The notes: a model not told the origin generated them from the letters alone. A stretch of 64,000 nt of DNA from JAMZMI01 sp963848175 (GCA_963848175.1 CAWKCO010000005.1:186001-250000); one strand, 5' to 3'. Positions 9,255 through 19,576 are shown, counted from the stretch's first letter. Numbers and translations are program-made.

Positions 9255-11219
9255 ATGAAAATGATTCTTATTTTTTCAGTTTTCTCCTTGCATAACTATT
9301 TCTTGTATGCTCAGGGAGATATCAACAATTTAAAATTTGTTGGATACAAAGCAAGTGATCCAGTTTTTTGGTTGAATGCGGGAGATGTAGAAAATGAATC
9401 TTCTTCGAATTTCGATTTAGTCAGACTTATTGAAAGTAAAGGAAAATTAGAGATTTTACCTATTTCAGAAGGGGTGAAAGAAGTACTTTCTTATTCGAAT
9501 GATAAATTCGTCTGTATTTCTGAATATGACCGTCTTGAAATAGTAGTGGATGATGATTTTATCGATATCCAATTCCAAGAGGATTACTTTGATGAGACCG
9601 ATTTTAGAATTAAGGTGTTTGAATTTGCTGAGAGGCTGAATATGTCCAGTATCACTTTCTCTCCCAATTCTGAAAAATTGACTTATCCAGTATATAGTCG
9701 GTTGAAAATGAGGAGCTATATTTTTAGAACAGGATTGTTCGAAAATAAGGATTTTACAGACATAAATGAGTATGGAGGGGCTCTTCTCATGCCGACCGAA
9801 ATGGAGCGGCATATCTATTTTCTTGCATCAAGAAGGGGCAGCTATGAAGTGTGCCAATTCAACAAACAAAGTATGGAATTTAAAAAAGCACCATTTACTT
9901 TTAGAAGTAAAGGTGATTTTGGATTCAAGTACCATCCACTGAAAGAAGAGATGCTATTTGTCTACAGGAATATGCCTTTTGCGTATAGTTTCAACCAAAA
10001 CAAATTCAAAAAACTGGATTTTCCGAAACGTTTGATAACTACGGATACAAAATTGGCATCTTGTTTCGAGCGCATCTATTATTCATATAAGCTTGGGGAT
10101 TGGAGGTATATTGTTCACGAAAAAGATGAACTCATCGCTTATTCACTGAAGATAAGTGGTATTTCATTCGATTTGGACTGGTCTGAGGTAGAGGAATTGA
10201 TAGAAGAAGAGCGACTTAAAAATTTATCGCCTAAAGAAGAATTGCGTGAGATGCTCAAAAAATTCGCAAAAGCATCACGACCTTTATCCAATGATCAAAA
10301 AAAACAGGTTAATGAATCTTTGCTTAAGTTTGATAAAAAATATTACTCAAAATTATCTGACTCTGAGGTTAAAAATGCTTTAATAACGTCCCGTGTAGTT
10401 AGATTAGATACTGCTCTGGTGATGGAGGATGTGGTTGAGTCGAATAAACTCATTCTTGTAGAGATGATACAGAAAAATGAGCTTAATTTCAATGCTTTGC
10501 TCGGATTACAGCTTTTGGGACGTGTGTCCACCATACAGCCTCCTGTGCATCCTGCTCGAGTAATGGTATTGCGGGAACTTGTTGATGACTATTTGAGCGA
10601 AAACGATTTGTCATCTTACGAGGCGCTTGAGGCATCAGGCTTAGGCTTATTGATTTTGGCTTTGAAAGCCAACGGCCATTATGAAGAAGCAATAAAGTAT
10701 AATCAAAAATATCTTGGGTATATAGAAAAGCATAATGTATCGTCACGCAAGCTCGAAGTACTAGAAGGTCTGATCTATGTCCAGATTATGGCAAGACATT
10801 ATCAAGATGCACTAACCTCCATAACTACTTACAAAGCAGCACTCAATGAAAACTCGAGGAGCTATCTGGAAAAGTTGATGAAAGTAGAAATTAATACAGC
10901 TCATGCCTATGCAGGGATGGACAATTTTAATGAGGCTTTTGAAATCATAAAAACACAAGACCTACTGCTGAAAGAATCAGAAAATGACATATTTGGTGAA
11001 GAAACAAAAAAATGGTTAAGGTTTTCTTTGTTGTATGCTTATGTGGAAATTCATTTTGAAAAAAAATCTGCAGAAAGATATGAGCATCTGATACAGCTCC
11101 TTACCTACGTATCCGAGAGCGCAGCTAGCTTTCAATATAAAAAAATGTATGCTGAGACTGTTTCGCTTTTGAATAAGTTAGGAGAATCAGACAAGGTAGA
11201 CAGGTTGTCTCCACCTTAG
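9255..11219 (+). CDS. secreted protein with propeller-like N-part and TPR-like C-part
   Basis: 654 residues with a cleavable signal peptide ending FLYAQG. Residues of roughly 25-300 contain repeated beta-strand blocks with aromatic and Gly turns (for example ITFSPNSEKLTYPVYSR), like WD40/TolB-type PD40 repeats in the Bacteroidota periplasm. Residues 330-640 are helical with alternating Ala/Leu patterns like tetratricopeptide repeats (HYEEAIKYNQKYLGYIEKH, HYQDALTSITTYKAAL). No enzyme motif. It follows the lipoprotein by 12 bp. Probably an envelope or protein-interaction factor; function unknown. Confidence 0.55.
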   Translation: MKMILIFSVFSLHNYFLYAQGDINNLKFVGYKASDPVFWLNAGDVENESSSNFDLVRLIESKGKLEILPISEGVKEVLSYSNDKFVCISEYDRLEIVVDDDFIDIQFQEDYFDETDFRIKVFEFAERLNMSSITFSPNSEKLTYPVYSRLKMRSYIFRTGLFENKDFTDINEYGGALLMPTEMERHIYFLASRRGSYEVCQFNKQSMEFKKAPFTFRSKGDFGFKYHPLKEEMLFVYRNMPFAYSFNQNKFKKLDFPKRLITTDTKLASCFERIYYSYKLGDWRYIVHEKDELIAYSLKISGISFDLDWSEVEELIEEERLKNLSPKEELREMLKKFAKASRPLSNDQKKQVNESLLKFDKKYYSKLSDSEVKNALITSRVVRLDTALVMEDVVESNKLILVEMIQKNELNFNALLGLQLLGRVSTIQPPVHPARVMVLRELVDDYLSENDLSSYEALEASGLGLLILALKANGHYEEAIKYNQKYLGYIEKHNVSSRKLEVLEGLIYVQIMARHYQDALTSITTYKAALNENSRSYLEKLMKVEINTAHAYAGMDNFNEAFEIIKTQDLLLKESENDIFGEETKKWLRFSLLYAYVEIHFEKKSAERYEHLIQLLTYVSESAASFQYKKMYAETVSLLNKLGESDKVDRLSPP

Positions 11220-11281
11220 CGCCAGCTAAATGATAGTAACACTGACCTGAAACACCTCATTATATCAAGGGGCTTTTAAGT

Positions 11282-12163
11282 TTAAGTATCTAGGTATTTT
11301 CTCGTTGCTTCGGTACGATTCTTTACTTCTAGTTTGGTATATATCCGTCTGCAATAAGTGGCTATGGTATTTACAGATAAGTGAAGCTCATCGGCAATTT
11401 CCTTATCTGTTTTTCCTGCGATCAGTTTTTGCATTACATCATTTTCTCTTTGACTCAAAAGGTTATTTGGTTTTATTGTAGGAATAGATTCGAAAAGAGC
11501 AGAATACTTCATTGATATAATGAGGATAGCAGAGTAAACAATTATAAAAATTATTGGTGCGATAATCATCTCAACAGTAAACCGGTCAACTGTGAAATAC
11601 ATAACCTGTAGGAAAATCAGCATTATTATGACAACAATGATTGACGTCCTCATAAAATAAATAAGACCTTTTCTAGATTCTGTTGGTTTACTGTGAAGAA
11701 GAGAGAGAGCTTCTCCAAAATGCAGTAGCTGTAAAATGGGGTAGGTTATTGAAAGTAAATTATCATCTTTAAAAGTTGAAATGAGCTTTTCGGCATCATA
11801 GTTATTACTCAGAAATAACTTAAAACCTATATAGAGTATGTATAAAAAAGCTGCATAGGTAAATAGGTTGATCCAGCTGAATAAATTAAACTTTTTATCT
11901 AATTGAAGATGAACATGAAAGTTTACCAAAGGCCCAACTGATCTTAAAAAGATGTATACGATGAGCAAATACCATGGGACTAAGTGCAGCAGGTCATAGA
12001 GCATTAATAATTGCCTCACTTGTGCAAATATTGGGATTAGGAGTATCATAGTCATCACATAGAATGAGGTCGTACGCCTATGAAAATTTCCCATTATTAC
12101 AGCGGCACTCACTATGATTGATAAAAAAAGGGCGAAAAGATTGAGTGTTACTACCGAAAACAT
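11282..12163 (-). CDS. membrane-bound LuxR-family transcription regulator
   Basis: The start was set at the ATG at 12163; a TTG start 84 bp upstream adds a basic, non-hydrophobic tail. The N-terminal 220 residues hold six or seven hydrophobic segments. The C-terminal 60 residues are a clear LuxR/GerE helix-turn-helix: LSQRENDVMQKLIAGKTDKE, then IADELHLSVNTIATYCRRIY and a KLEVKNRTEA tail. The layout resembles Bacteroidota 7TM-HTH regulators that sense signals in the membrane. It stands alone, convergent with the preceding gene. Confidence 0.8.
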   Translation of the reverse strand: MFSVVTLNLFALFLSIIVSAAVIMGNFHRRTTSFYVMTMILLIPIFAQVRQLLMLYDLLHLVPWYLLIVYIFLRSVGPLVNFHVHLQLDKKFNLFSWINLFTYAAFLYILYIGFKLFLSNNYDAEKLISTFKDDNLLSITYPILQLLHFGEALSLLHSKPTESRKGLIYFMRTSIIVVIIMLIFLQVMYFTVDRFTVEMIIAPIIFIIVYSAILIISMKYSALFESIPTIKPNNLLSQRENDVMQKLIAGKTDKEIADELHLSVNTIATYCRRIYTKLEVKNRTEATRKYLDT

Positions 12164-12615
12164 TAATTGAAATCTTCTATCAAAGTAAAAGGAGAGAGGT
12201 TTGATCAACTTTATGGAAAATGGAGTTGATCTAATTGAACTAAACAAAAGTAAGAATTAATTTACTCAGAGGCTATGGCTATTCGCCTAAAATCCTTCCC
12301 AGTTTTCGATCGTCATATGCCCATTTAATAATTGCACAAAAAGCTGCTGTCAGATTCTTATTATCAGGTAGTTACAAATTTTTCTCGTGTAAAACGTTTC
12401 TGGGTGAGTAGCCATAGACTCTATGTAAGTGTTTCTATAGAGTTGAAAGTTTTGTAGACAGCCCGATTTGAGTACCCCAATTTTTGAAGCGCTCTAGATT
12501 CTAATCGAATCGGTTTTAATAATATTATCGTATGCTCGATGCTGTAGTAACGTTATTGAAATTTTTAGAGAATTTCTAGGTATTGTTAGGTGTGACCAAT
12601 CTAGACATCAGATTC
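12164..12615. other. intergenic, no gene seen
   Basis: 452 bp between two minus-strand genes. Stops occur in all frames and there is no strong hairpin or repeat. It presumably holds the promoter of the LuxR-type gene. Confidence 0.4.
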
Positions 12616-13098
12616 TCAGAACAAAAAATCGAATAACTCGGCTATTATGGCCCAGATCAAAATGACAATACCCGCTACTATTATGAATACTATGGCTAAT
12701 GTTAAGGTTATCAGTCCTTTGCCAGATCCTTGATGTTTTCCCTCTTGATAATGCTCTCGGAGTAATTGAACATTTTTGGTATTTGACTTGTAAAAGATAT
12801 CGAATATGGATCCTAGTACTGGTATCGACCCAATGATCAAATCGATGGTCGCATTTATCACCATTTTCACCACGAGTTTCTGACTTGCTCCATTTTTATA
12901 CATGGCATGAATGAGCACAGCTGAAACCATATAGGAGGATAAATCACCTACCACAGGAAAAAGGCTGATAATTGGATCTAATCCAAACCGGATTTTAGTT
13001 CCTGGGATTACAAATTTGGAATCCATCAATCGTGCAATCTTATCCACCCATTTGAGGCGCAAACTTTGATCAAATGCCTCTGGTTTGTTATTTTTCAT
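12616..13098 (-). CDS. DUF4112 membrane protein
   Basis: 160 residues. The N-terminal WVDKIARLMDSKFVIPGTKI and FGLDPIISLFPVVGDLSSY match the DUF4112 family, with its Pro-Gly turn and internal VVGD and SIPVLGSIFDIFYKSN motifs. A C-terminal hydrophobic helix (ITLTLAIVFIIVAGIVILI) is followed by a short acidic-aromatic tail. DUF4112 proteins have no established role. It lies downstream of the ilv operon on the same strand but beyond the ilvC terminator, so it is probably transcribed separately. Confidence 0.8.
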   Translation of the reverse strand: MKNNKPEAFDQSLRLKWVDKIARLMDSKFVIPGTKIRFGLDPIISLFPVVGDLSSYMVSAVLIHAMYKNGASQKLVVKMVINATIDLIIGSIPVLGSIFDIFYKSNTKNVQLLREHYQEGKHQGSGKGLITLTLAIVFIIVAGIVILIWAIIAELFDFLF

Positions 13099-13253
13099 TG
13101 TTTTGTAGTCGATTATATGGACACTAACTATCTAATCTTCGATATACGTGCTGCTCTTTCTGATAGTTTCATTAAGTGCTTTTTCAATCTAATCGTTATG
13201 AAAGGTCCACCTTGAAGGTGGTTTAGGAAAATTAAACGCTTTTAGTGATGGTT

Positions 13254-13285
13254 AAAAAAAAGAGGAACCGATTAAAGTTCCTCTT
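13254..13285 (-). terminator. terminator of the ilv operon
   Basis: Perfect 9-bp stem AAGAGGAAC / GTTCCTCTT (13260-13268 with 13277-13285), 8-nt loop, followed on the minus strand by a run of T (A at 13254-13260 on the plus strand). It lies about 40 bp after the ilvC stop. Confidence 0.85.
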
Positions 13286-13326
13286 GATATTCTATTAAGA
13301 AAAATAAGCTTTCGCTTATTTCAATT

Positions 13327-14373
13327 TTAGCTGTTTTCTGGTCTAAGCTTTCTTACGGCTTTACCTGCTTGCCACATTTCAGACTCCTCAAGTGACTTCA
13401 ATTCTGCTTCCAATTTTACTCTGTAATCAGATTTAGAGTTGCTATCAATTGATTTTTGTGCTTCAATACCGTCAGTTACTGACTTGTATAGTTTGGCGAA
13501 AACTGGCTTAGTCGCTTCGTAGAATGGATCCATCCAGTCAAGAGCACCTCTCTGCGCTGTAGTAGAGCAGTTTGCGTACATCCAGTCCATACCTTTTTCA
13601 GCGATCAATGGGTAAAGCGACTGAGTAGCTTCTTCCACTGTTTCGTTGAATGCTTCTGATGGAGAGTGTCCATTTTCTCTCAATACTTCGTACTGAGCAC
13701 GGAACATTCCTTGGATAGCACCCATCAAAGTGCCTCTTTCACCTGTAAGGTCAGAAGAAACTTCTTTGTAGAATGTAGTCTCAAACAAGTAACCTGATCC
13801 TACACCGATACCTAAAGCAACAGCAGTTTGTTTTGCTTTTCCAGAAGCATCTTGGTGGATAGCGTAGCTAGAGTTCAATCCTTTTCCTTCTACGAAAAGT
13901 CTTCTCAAAGAAGTACCTGATCCTTTAGGAGCAACAAGGATTACATCCACGTCAGCAGGAGGAATGATGCCAGTTTTTTCTTTGTATGTAACACCAAATC
14001 CGTGAGAGAAATAAAGTGTTTTACCAGCAGTAAGATTTTTCTTTACCAAAGGCCAAAGCGCAATCTGACCTGCATCAGAAAGCAAGAATTGAAGAATTGT
14101 ACCTTTTTGGCAAGCTTCTTCCAATTCGAAAAGTGTTTCACCTGGTACCCATCCATCAGCGATAGCCTTGTCCCAAGTTTTAGAATCTTTTCTTTGTCCA
14201 ACGATTACGTTGATGCCATTGTCTCTAAGGTTGAGTGCTTGGCCTGGGCCTTGTACACCATAACCTAAAACTGCAACAGTTTCGTTTTTTAGTACTTCTC
14301 TTGCTTTTTCAAGAGGGAACTCTTCACGGGTTACTACTTCCTCAGTGACCCCTCCAAAATTGATTTGTGCCAT
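13327..14373 (-). CDS. ilvC: ketol-acid reductoisomerase
   Basis: 348 residues. It isomerises and reduces acetolactate and acetohydroxybutyrate using NADPH and Mg, the second common step of Val/Ile synthesis. The Rossmann motif GYGVQGPGQALNLRDNG is near residue 38. Metal-binding residues lie in DLTGERGTLMGAIQGMF and in the following EEATQS helix. The N-terminus MAQINFGGVTEE is the form common in Bacteroidota. It is the last gene of the operon, 27 bp after ilvN, and is followed by a strong terminator. Confidence 0.96.
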   Translation of the reverse strand: MAQINFGGVTEEVVTREEFPLEKAREVLKNETVAVLGYGVQGPGQALNLRDNGINVIVGQRKDSKTWDKAIADGWVPGETLFELEEACQKGTILQFLLSDAGQIALWPLVKKNLTAGKTLYFSHGFGVTYKEKTGIIPPADVDVILVAPKGSGTSLRRLFVEGKGLNSSYAIHQDASGKAKQTAVALGIGVGSGYLFETTFYKEVSSDLTGERGTLMGAIQGMFRAQYEVLRENGHSPSEAFNETVEEATQSLYPLIAEKGMDWMYANCSTTAQRGALDWMDPFYEATKPVFAKLYKSVTDGIEAQKSIDSNSKSDYRVKLEAELKSLEESEMWQAGKAVRKLRPENS

Positions 14374-14400
14374 TTTTACTTATTTGTTGAAATTCTAATA

Positions 14401-14994
14401 TTAAAAATCCTTTATACTTAATCTGTTGGACTTAGACTCTTCCAGCATTTGGATGAAAGCCTCAGTCTTGCGTTTTGATTTTGAAATTGCAATTCTACCT
14501 GATCTTACAAACTCTAGCAGCCCATAAGGCATTAATTTGTTGTAAAGCTCCTGAGTATCTTGCTTATGCCCAGTTTTTTCGATGATGATATGCTCTTTTT
14601 CTATTGCCAAAATACGAGCACCAGTGTTTCTTACTAGCGTCTCAATTTGATTGTTGTTTAAGAAAGCCTCAGTAGGGACTTTATAAAGCGCAATCTCTTG
14701 GTAATAAATATCGTCTTCATCATATACGAAGGCACCTAAAACGTCTATCAGTTTTCTGATCTGATTCACCACTTTTTCTACACGCTCGCGAGTAGAAGTA
14801 ATGACAATCGTGAATCTGCTGATACCTGCTACCTCGGTAGGAGACACATTCAAACTGACGATGTTTATTTTTCGGCGCGTAAAAATAATGGTTATTTGGT
14901 TAAGAAGCCCTGCTCGATCCTCAGTCAATACCGAAAGGGTGAAATCTTTTTCAATGTTTTCCGAATTATCTTCGGTATATATAGAACTAGACAT
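14401..14994 (-). CDS. ilvN: acetolactate synthase, regulatory small subunit
   Basis: 197 residues, longer than the minimal ACT-only subunit and like other Bacteroidota IlvN. The N-terminal ACT domain begins FTLSVLTEDRAGLLNQITII, with RRKINIVSLNVSPTE following. It confers valine feedback on the catalytic subunit encoded immediately upstream (ilvB, 36 bp). The C-terminal half, ending in a basic SKSKRKTEAF region, is the second regulatory domain. Confidence 0.93.
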   Translation of the reverse strand: MSSSIYTEDNSENIEKDFTLSVLTEDRAGLLNQITIIFTRRKINIVSLNVSPTEVAGISRFTIVITSTRERVEKVVNQIRKLIDVLGAFVYDEDDIYYQEIALYKVPTEAFLNNNQIETLVRNTGARILAIEKEHIIIEKTGHKQDTQELYNKLMPYGLLEFVRSGRIAISKSKRKTEAFIQMLEESKSNRLSIKDF

Positions 14995-15030
14995 ATCTAA
15001 TTTGTTCTTTTATTTGGGAAAATCTAAATT

Positions 15031-16767
15031 TTAAGAAAGACGGATGTCTGAAACCGAAGCTCCAGAAGGAACCATTGGGAATACATTTTCTTCCTTCTCT
15101 ACAACTACTTCCAGCAATTGAGGGCCATCGGTATTCAACCACTGATCCAGAGCGGCCTCTAGGTTTTCGCGTTCTTCCACCTTTTGGGTTGGAATGCCAT
15201 AACCTTCCGCTATTTTTTGAAAGTTCGGGTTAATCAATTCCGTAAACGAATACCTCTTGTCATGGAAAAGCTGCTGCCACTGGCGTACCATGCCTAGGAA
15301 ATTATTGTTCAAGATTAGAATTTTTACGCCAATTTGACTTTGGAAAATTGTCCCCAATTCCTGAATCGTCATTTGGAAGCCTCCGTCACCGATTACAGCA
15401 ATTACCTGCTTTTCTTGGCGACCCATTTTAGCACCCATAGCTGCAGGCAGAGCGAAACCCATCGTACCGAGTCCGCCAGAAGTTACATTCAGCTTGGTGT
15501 CCTGAAATCCGTAGTAGCGTGTCGTTACCATTTGGTGCTGTCCTACGTCCGTTACGATGATCGCCTGACCTTTGGTTTTATCAGAGATTTTTTTGATTAC
15601 CTCAGCCATGCGAATGCCTCCCTCGGTTGGGAACATTTCATGCTGAGTGACCGTGTCGTATTCTTTCTTATCACAATCTCTAAATTCCTGAACCCAACTA
15701 TCGAAGCTGTTTTTGTTGGTATACTTGATCAGAGAAAGCAAAGCCTCTTTCGCATCAGCATTGATGGCTACCGCGGTTTTTACATTCTTATTGATCTCTG
15801 CAGGATCTATTTCGATATGAATCACTTTAGCTTGCTTGGCATATCTCTTCAAATCACCTGTTACCCTGTCGTCAAATCGCATACCAATAGCAATAAGTAC
15901 ATCGCACTCATTGGTTTTGATGTTCGGGCCATAGTTTCCATGCATACCCAAGTATCCAACATACAATGGATGTGTGGTAGGCACAGCAGATAGTCCCAAT
16001 AGGGTAGAGGCCATTGGAATGCCAGCTTTCTCTGCGAATTTGATAAGTTCTTTTTGCGCATCGGCAAGGATTACTCCTTGACCAACCAAGATGAATGGCT
16101 TTTTTGCTCCGTTTATAAGTTGAGCAGCATCCTTTACGCTTTCCTCATTAAGGATCGGGTAAGGGTGGTAGCTACGAATCTTATCACATTTCTCATAAGC
16201 ATACTCCATCATCTCAAACTGAGCGTCTTTGGTGATGTCAATCAAAACTGGCCCTGGTCTGCCACTATTCGCTATATAAAATCCTTTTGCAATAGCCGCA
16301 GGAATTTCTGATGCTCTCGTCACTTGATAGTTCCATTTGGTTACTGGCATAGAGATGCCCACAACGTCAGTTTCCTGAAAAGCATCAGAACCCAAAAGGT
16401 GAGATGGAACCTGTCCCGTAATGCACACCAAAGGAGTAGAGTCTATTTGCGCATCCGCAATACCAGTGATCAGATTGGTTGCTCCCGGACCCGAAGTAGC
16501 AAAGCAAACTCCCGTTTTACCGCTGACACGCGCATATCCTTGAGCAGCATGCACGGCACCTTGCTCATGTCGGGTGAGTATATGATTAAGACGATCCATG
16601 TAGCCATAAAGGGCGTCATATATTGGCATGATAGCCCCTCCCGGGTAGCCAAAAATGACATCTACATTTTCTTCAAGAAGACATTTTAAAACCGCCTCTG
16701 ATCCAGAAATCTTTAACGCTTCCGAACTTTTCTTTTTTTCTACTTCCAAAGATGATGTGTTGCTCAT
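15031..16767 (-). CDS. ilvB: acetolactate synthase, catalytic subunit
   Basis: 578 residues, full length. TPP/FAD/Mg enzyme that condenses pyruvate with pyruvate or 2-oxobutanoate. The catalytic Glu is in LTRHEQGAVHAAQGYAR, followed by ATSGPGATNLITGI. The TPP pyrophosphate-Mg motif is GDGGFQMTIQEL with LNNNFLGMVRQWQ. A 228-bp gap separates it from ilvD upstream, long enough for an internal promoter, but none was firmly identified. Confidence 0.96.
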   Translation of the reverse strand: MSNTSSLEVEKKKSSEALKISGSEAVLKCLLEENVDVIFGYPGGAIMPIYDALYGYMDRLNHILTRHEQGAVHAAQGYARVSGKTGVCFATSGPGATNLITGIADAQIDSTPLVCITGQVPSHLLGSDAFQETDVVGISMPVTKWNYQVTRASEIPAAIAKGFYIANSGRPGPVLIDITKDAQFEMMEYAYEKCDKIRSYHPYPILNEESVKDAAQLINGAKKPFILVGQGVILADAQKELIKFAEKAGIPMASTLLGLSAVPTTHPLYVGYLGMHGNYGPNIKTNECDVLIAIGMRFDDRVTGDLKRYAKQAKVIHIEIDPAEINKNVKTAVAINADAKEALLSLIKYTNKNSFDSWVQEFRDCDKKEYDTVTQHEMFPTEGGIRMAEVIKKISDKTKGQAIIVTDVGQHQMVTTRYYGFQDTKLNVTSGGLGTMGFALPAAMGAKMGRQEKQVIAVIGDGGFQMTIQELGTIFQSQIGVKILILNNNFLGMVRQWQQLFHDKRYSFTELINPNFQKIAEGYGIPTQKVEERENLEAALDQWLNTDGPQLLEVVVEKEENVFPMVPSGASVSDIRLS

Positions 16768-16995
16768 AATTCTATATTTCTAATCGGTTTGTCGTGAGCC
16801 GTGCTTTTGAGAAACCGAGGTTATTAAATTTTCAGAGTATATGTATTTATGTCGATTAAATGTTCTTCACCTACGTTCAGTCATTCCTGAAGGGAATCCT
16901 AATCATCTTGTAGCGTTTTAAGGATAATGTTTCAAACTAACTACTGATTTAAGTTTCATAAGCGAGGGTACACCCACACGACATTCGACTAGTTT

Positions 16996-18669
16996 TTAAC
17001 AATCTGTCACACAGCCCTCTGAAGCAGTGTTTACCGATTTGATGTATTTCCAAAGGACACCTTTAGTCGCCTTGTAGGCAGGTTTCACCCAAGCAGCACG
17101 ACGTGCAGCCATTTCTTCATCACTGATTTTTACATCTAGTCTATTTTCAATAGCGTCGATACGTATGATGTCGCCATTTTTGATCAATGCCAATGGCCCA
17201 CCTTCTTGCGCTTCAGGTGTGATGTGCCCCACCACAAAACCGTGAGAGCCACCAGAGAATCGACCATCTGTGATCAAAGCCACGTCTTTGCCAAGACCAG
17301 CACCCATTACAGCACCTGTTGGTTTTAGCATTTCTGGCATTCCCGGAGCACCTTTAGGCCCTGATTGTCTGATGACGATTACTTCACCTTTTTGCACTTC
17401 TTTTCCTATCCCTTCAATAGCTGCAAATTCATCTTCATAAATTCTTGCCGGCCCTTCGAATACTTCTCCTTCTTTTCCTGTGATCTTCGCCACTGCACCT
17501 TCTGGAGCAAGGTTTCCGTACAAAATCTGCAAGTGACCTGTCTTTTTGATTGGCTTGTCAAAAGAGTATATAAGGTCTTGACCTTCTTTCAGATCAGCTA
17601 CTTCAGCAAGATTTTCTGCTATCGTTTTCCCAGTTACGGTCATGCAGTCGCCATGCAAGTAACCTTCTCTAAGTAAAATTTTCATTACTCCAGGTACCCC
17701 ACCTATTTTGTGAAGATCTTCCATCAGGTATTTTCCACTTGGCTTCAAGTCAGCGATAAATGGCGTTTTGTCACTGATTCTCTGGAAGTCTTCCAAAGTC
17801 AATTCAATATCCGCTGTTTTAGCCATTGCCAAAAGGTGCAATACTGCATTTGTAGAGCCTCCAAGTACCATTACAATCGTGATGGCATTTTCAAAGGCCT
17901 TCTTAGTCATGATGTCACTTGGGAGGATGTTCTTCTCCATTAAGTTTTTGATCGCCTTACCCACGTTCTTGATCTCATTGACCTTAGGCTCGCCCTCCGC
18001 TGGATTAGAAGAGCTATATGGTAAGCTCATTCCCATTGCTTCTATGGCAGAAGACATGGTATTGGCTGTGTACATTCCGCCACAAGCTCCAGGGCCAGGG
18101 ATTGCATTTTTGATGATGCCTTTATAATCTTCGTCGGAGATGTTGCCTCCAAGTCTAGAACCATAGGCTTCAAAAGCAGACACGATGTTTAGGTCTTCAC
18201 CTTTCCATTTTCCAGGTCGAACAGATCCACCGTACACCATAATGCTGGGTCTATTGAGGCGAGATATGCCCATGATAGCACCTGGCATATTTTTATCACA
18301 ACCAACTACAGCTACTACGGCATCATAAAATTGAGCCTGAACCACTGTTTCGATCGAATCGGCAATAACATCACGGGAGATAAGTGAGTATTTCATCCCA
18401 GTAGTACCATTGGAGATACCATCACTCACACCGATGGTGTTAAAGATCAATCCCACCAAATCAGATTCTTTCACACTTTTTTTGACTTGATGAGCCAAAA
18501 TGTTCAAGTGCATATTGCAAGGGTTTCCTTCGAAACCTGTACTCACGATACCTACTTGCGCTTTCGCGAAATCTTCATCTTGAAGGCCAGCAGCATAGAG
18601 CTGTGCCTGTGAACCCGGCTGACTCGGGTCTAGTGTGATAGTTTTGCTGTATTTGTTTAATTCTGCCAT
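16996..18669 (-). CDS. ilvD: dihydroxy-acid dehydratase
   Basis: 557 residues. Fe-S enzyme that dehydrates the dihydroxy acids in Val/Ile synthesis. The three cluster-ligand cysteines lie in FEGNPCNMHLN, VVGCDKNMPGA and PGPGACGGMYTANTMS. The C-terminal DGRFSGGSHGFVVGHITPEA motif is intact. The start ATG is 3 bp after the ilvE stop, so the two are probably translationally coupled. Confidence 0.96.
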   Translation of the reverse strand: MAELNKYSKTITLDPSQPGSQAQLYAAGLQDEDFAKAQVGIVSTGFEGNPCNMHLNILAHQVKKSVKESDLVGLIFNTIGVSDGISNGTTGMKYSLISRDVIADSIETVVQAQFYDAVVAVVGCDKNMPGAIMGISRLNRPSIMVYGGSVRPGKWKGEDLNIVSAFEAYGSRLGGNISDEDYKGIIKNAIPGPGACGGMYTANTMSSAIEAMGMSLPYSSSNPAEGEPKVNEIKNVGKAIKNLMEKNILPSDIMTKKAFENAITIVMVLGGSTNAVLHLLAMAKTADIELTLEDFQRISDKTPFIADLKPSGKYLMEDLHKIGGVPGVMKILLREGYLHGDCMTVTGKTIAENLAEVADLKEGQDLIYSFDKPIKKTGHLQILYGNLAPEGAVAKITGKEGEVFEGPARIYEDEFAAIEGIGKEVQKGEVIVIRQSGPKGAPGMPEMLKPTGAVMGAGLGKDVALITDGRFSGGSHGFVVGHITPEAQEGGPLALIKNGDIIRIDAIENRLDVKISDEEMAARRAAWVKPAYKATKGVLWKYIKSVNTASEGCVTDC

Positions 18670-18672
18670 TTG

Positions 18673-19563
18673 TTATACGATTGTTAGTCCCTGATACTCA
18701 TCAAACATTACTTTTTGCTGATACAAAATATGCAGGATATGCCCTAAGGACTCTTCCCATTCTTTTTTGTATTGCTCTCCATTCACTGAATCTATTCGAG
18801 TAATCTCCGATGCAGTACCACAGAAAAATGCGGTCTCCGCTTGATATAATTCTTCAGGTTTAATGTCTTTTTCTACTACCTCAATTTTGAGGTCGTTGCA
18901 TATTTCAATGATGGTCTTGCGTGTGATTCCTGGGAAGATATTTCCCAACTTAGGAGTAAAAAGCACACCATCTTTTTCATAAAAAATATTCGCTCCTGGC
19001 CCTTCAGTTATATTGCCATCGATATCAAGAAGAATGGCCTCATCATATCCCAGAGATTTGGCTTCCGCCGAAGCTAAAGTCGCTTGGGAGTAGTTGCCAA
19101 TGATTTTCGCATCTATAGGCGTGGATTTAGGACTAGGCTTCAAATAAGAGGAAATCATCGTATTTAATGGCTCATATCCAGGGTATTTCGCCCACTTCCA
19201 AGCTGTCATAAATACATGCACATCTTGAGAAGGGGAGAGCATCATATTTGGCCCAGCAAATACCAATGGTCTGATATATGCATTGGTCAATTTATTGCGA
19301 TCAATAAGTTCGTAAGCCGTATTGATCAACTCCTCAGTCGTATATGGCACTTTCAAGAAAACACGCTCAGAGGCCATTTTCAACCTTTCGAAATGCTCAT
19401 CAGGCTTGAAAATATTGAATCCATTCCCATTGTTATAAGACCTGATGCCCTCAAAGACACCCGTGCCATAATGCATGGTTTGGCTGAAAAGACTCACTTG
19501 TGCGTCTTTGGCTTTGATCCAATTGCCGTCTAAAAAAACTTCTGTCTTATCGTCGAAATACAT
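18673..19563 (-). CDS. ilvE: branched-chain amino acid aminotransferase
   Basis: 296 residues, fold-type IV PLP aminotransferase. It carries out the last step of Val/Leu/Ile synthesis. The PLP lysine is K153 in DAKIIGNYSQATLAS, and the cofactor phosphate loop ITEGPGANIF and C-terminal FFCGTASEITRI are present. It is the first structural gene of the operon, lying 13 bp downstream of the U-run of an attenuator and after a leader peptide. Regulation by aminoacyl-tRNA supply is therefore likely (see those entries). Confidence 0.95.
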   Translation of the reverse strand: MYFDDKTEVFLDGNWIKAKDAQVSLFSQTMHYGTGVFEGIRSYNNGNGFNIFKPDEHFERLKMASERVFLKVPYTTEELINTAYELIDRNKLTNAYIRPLVFAGPNMMLSPSQDVHVFMTAWKWAKYPGYEPLNTMISSYLKPSPKSTPIDAKIIGNYSQATLASAEAKSLGYDEAILLDIDGNITEGPGANIFYEKDGVLFTPKLGNIFPGITRKTIIEICNDLKIEVVEKDIKPEELYQAETAFFCGTASEITRIDSVNGEQYKKEWEESLGHILHILYQQKVMFDEYQGLTIV

Positions 19564-19576
19564 TTCACTGTCTTAT

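Noticed and set aside
16768..16995. Possible second attenuator before ilvB
   Set aside because: Only very short frames (for example MKLKSVVSLKHYP) and weak hairpins without a U-run; nothing comparable to the leader before ilvE.
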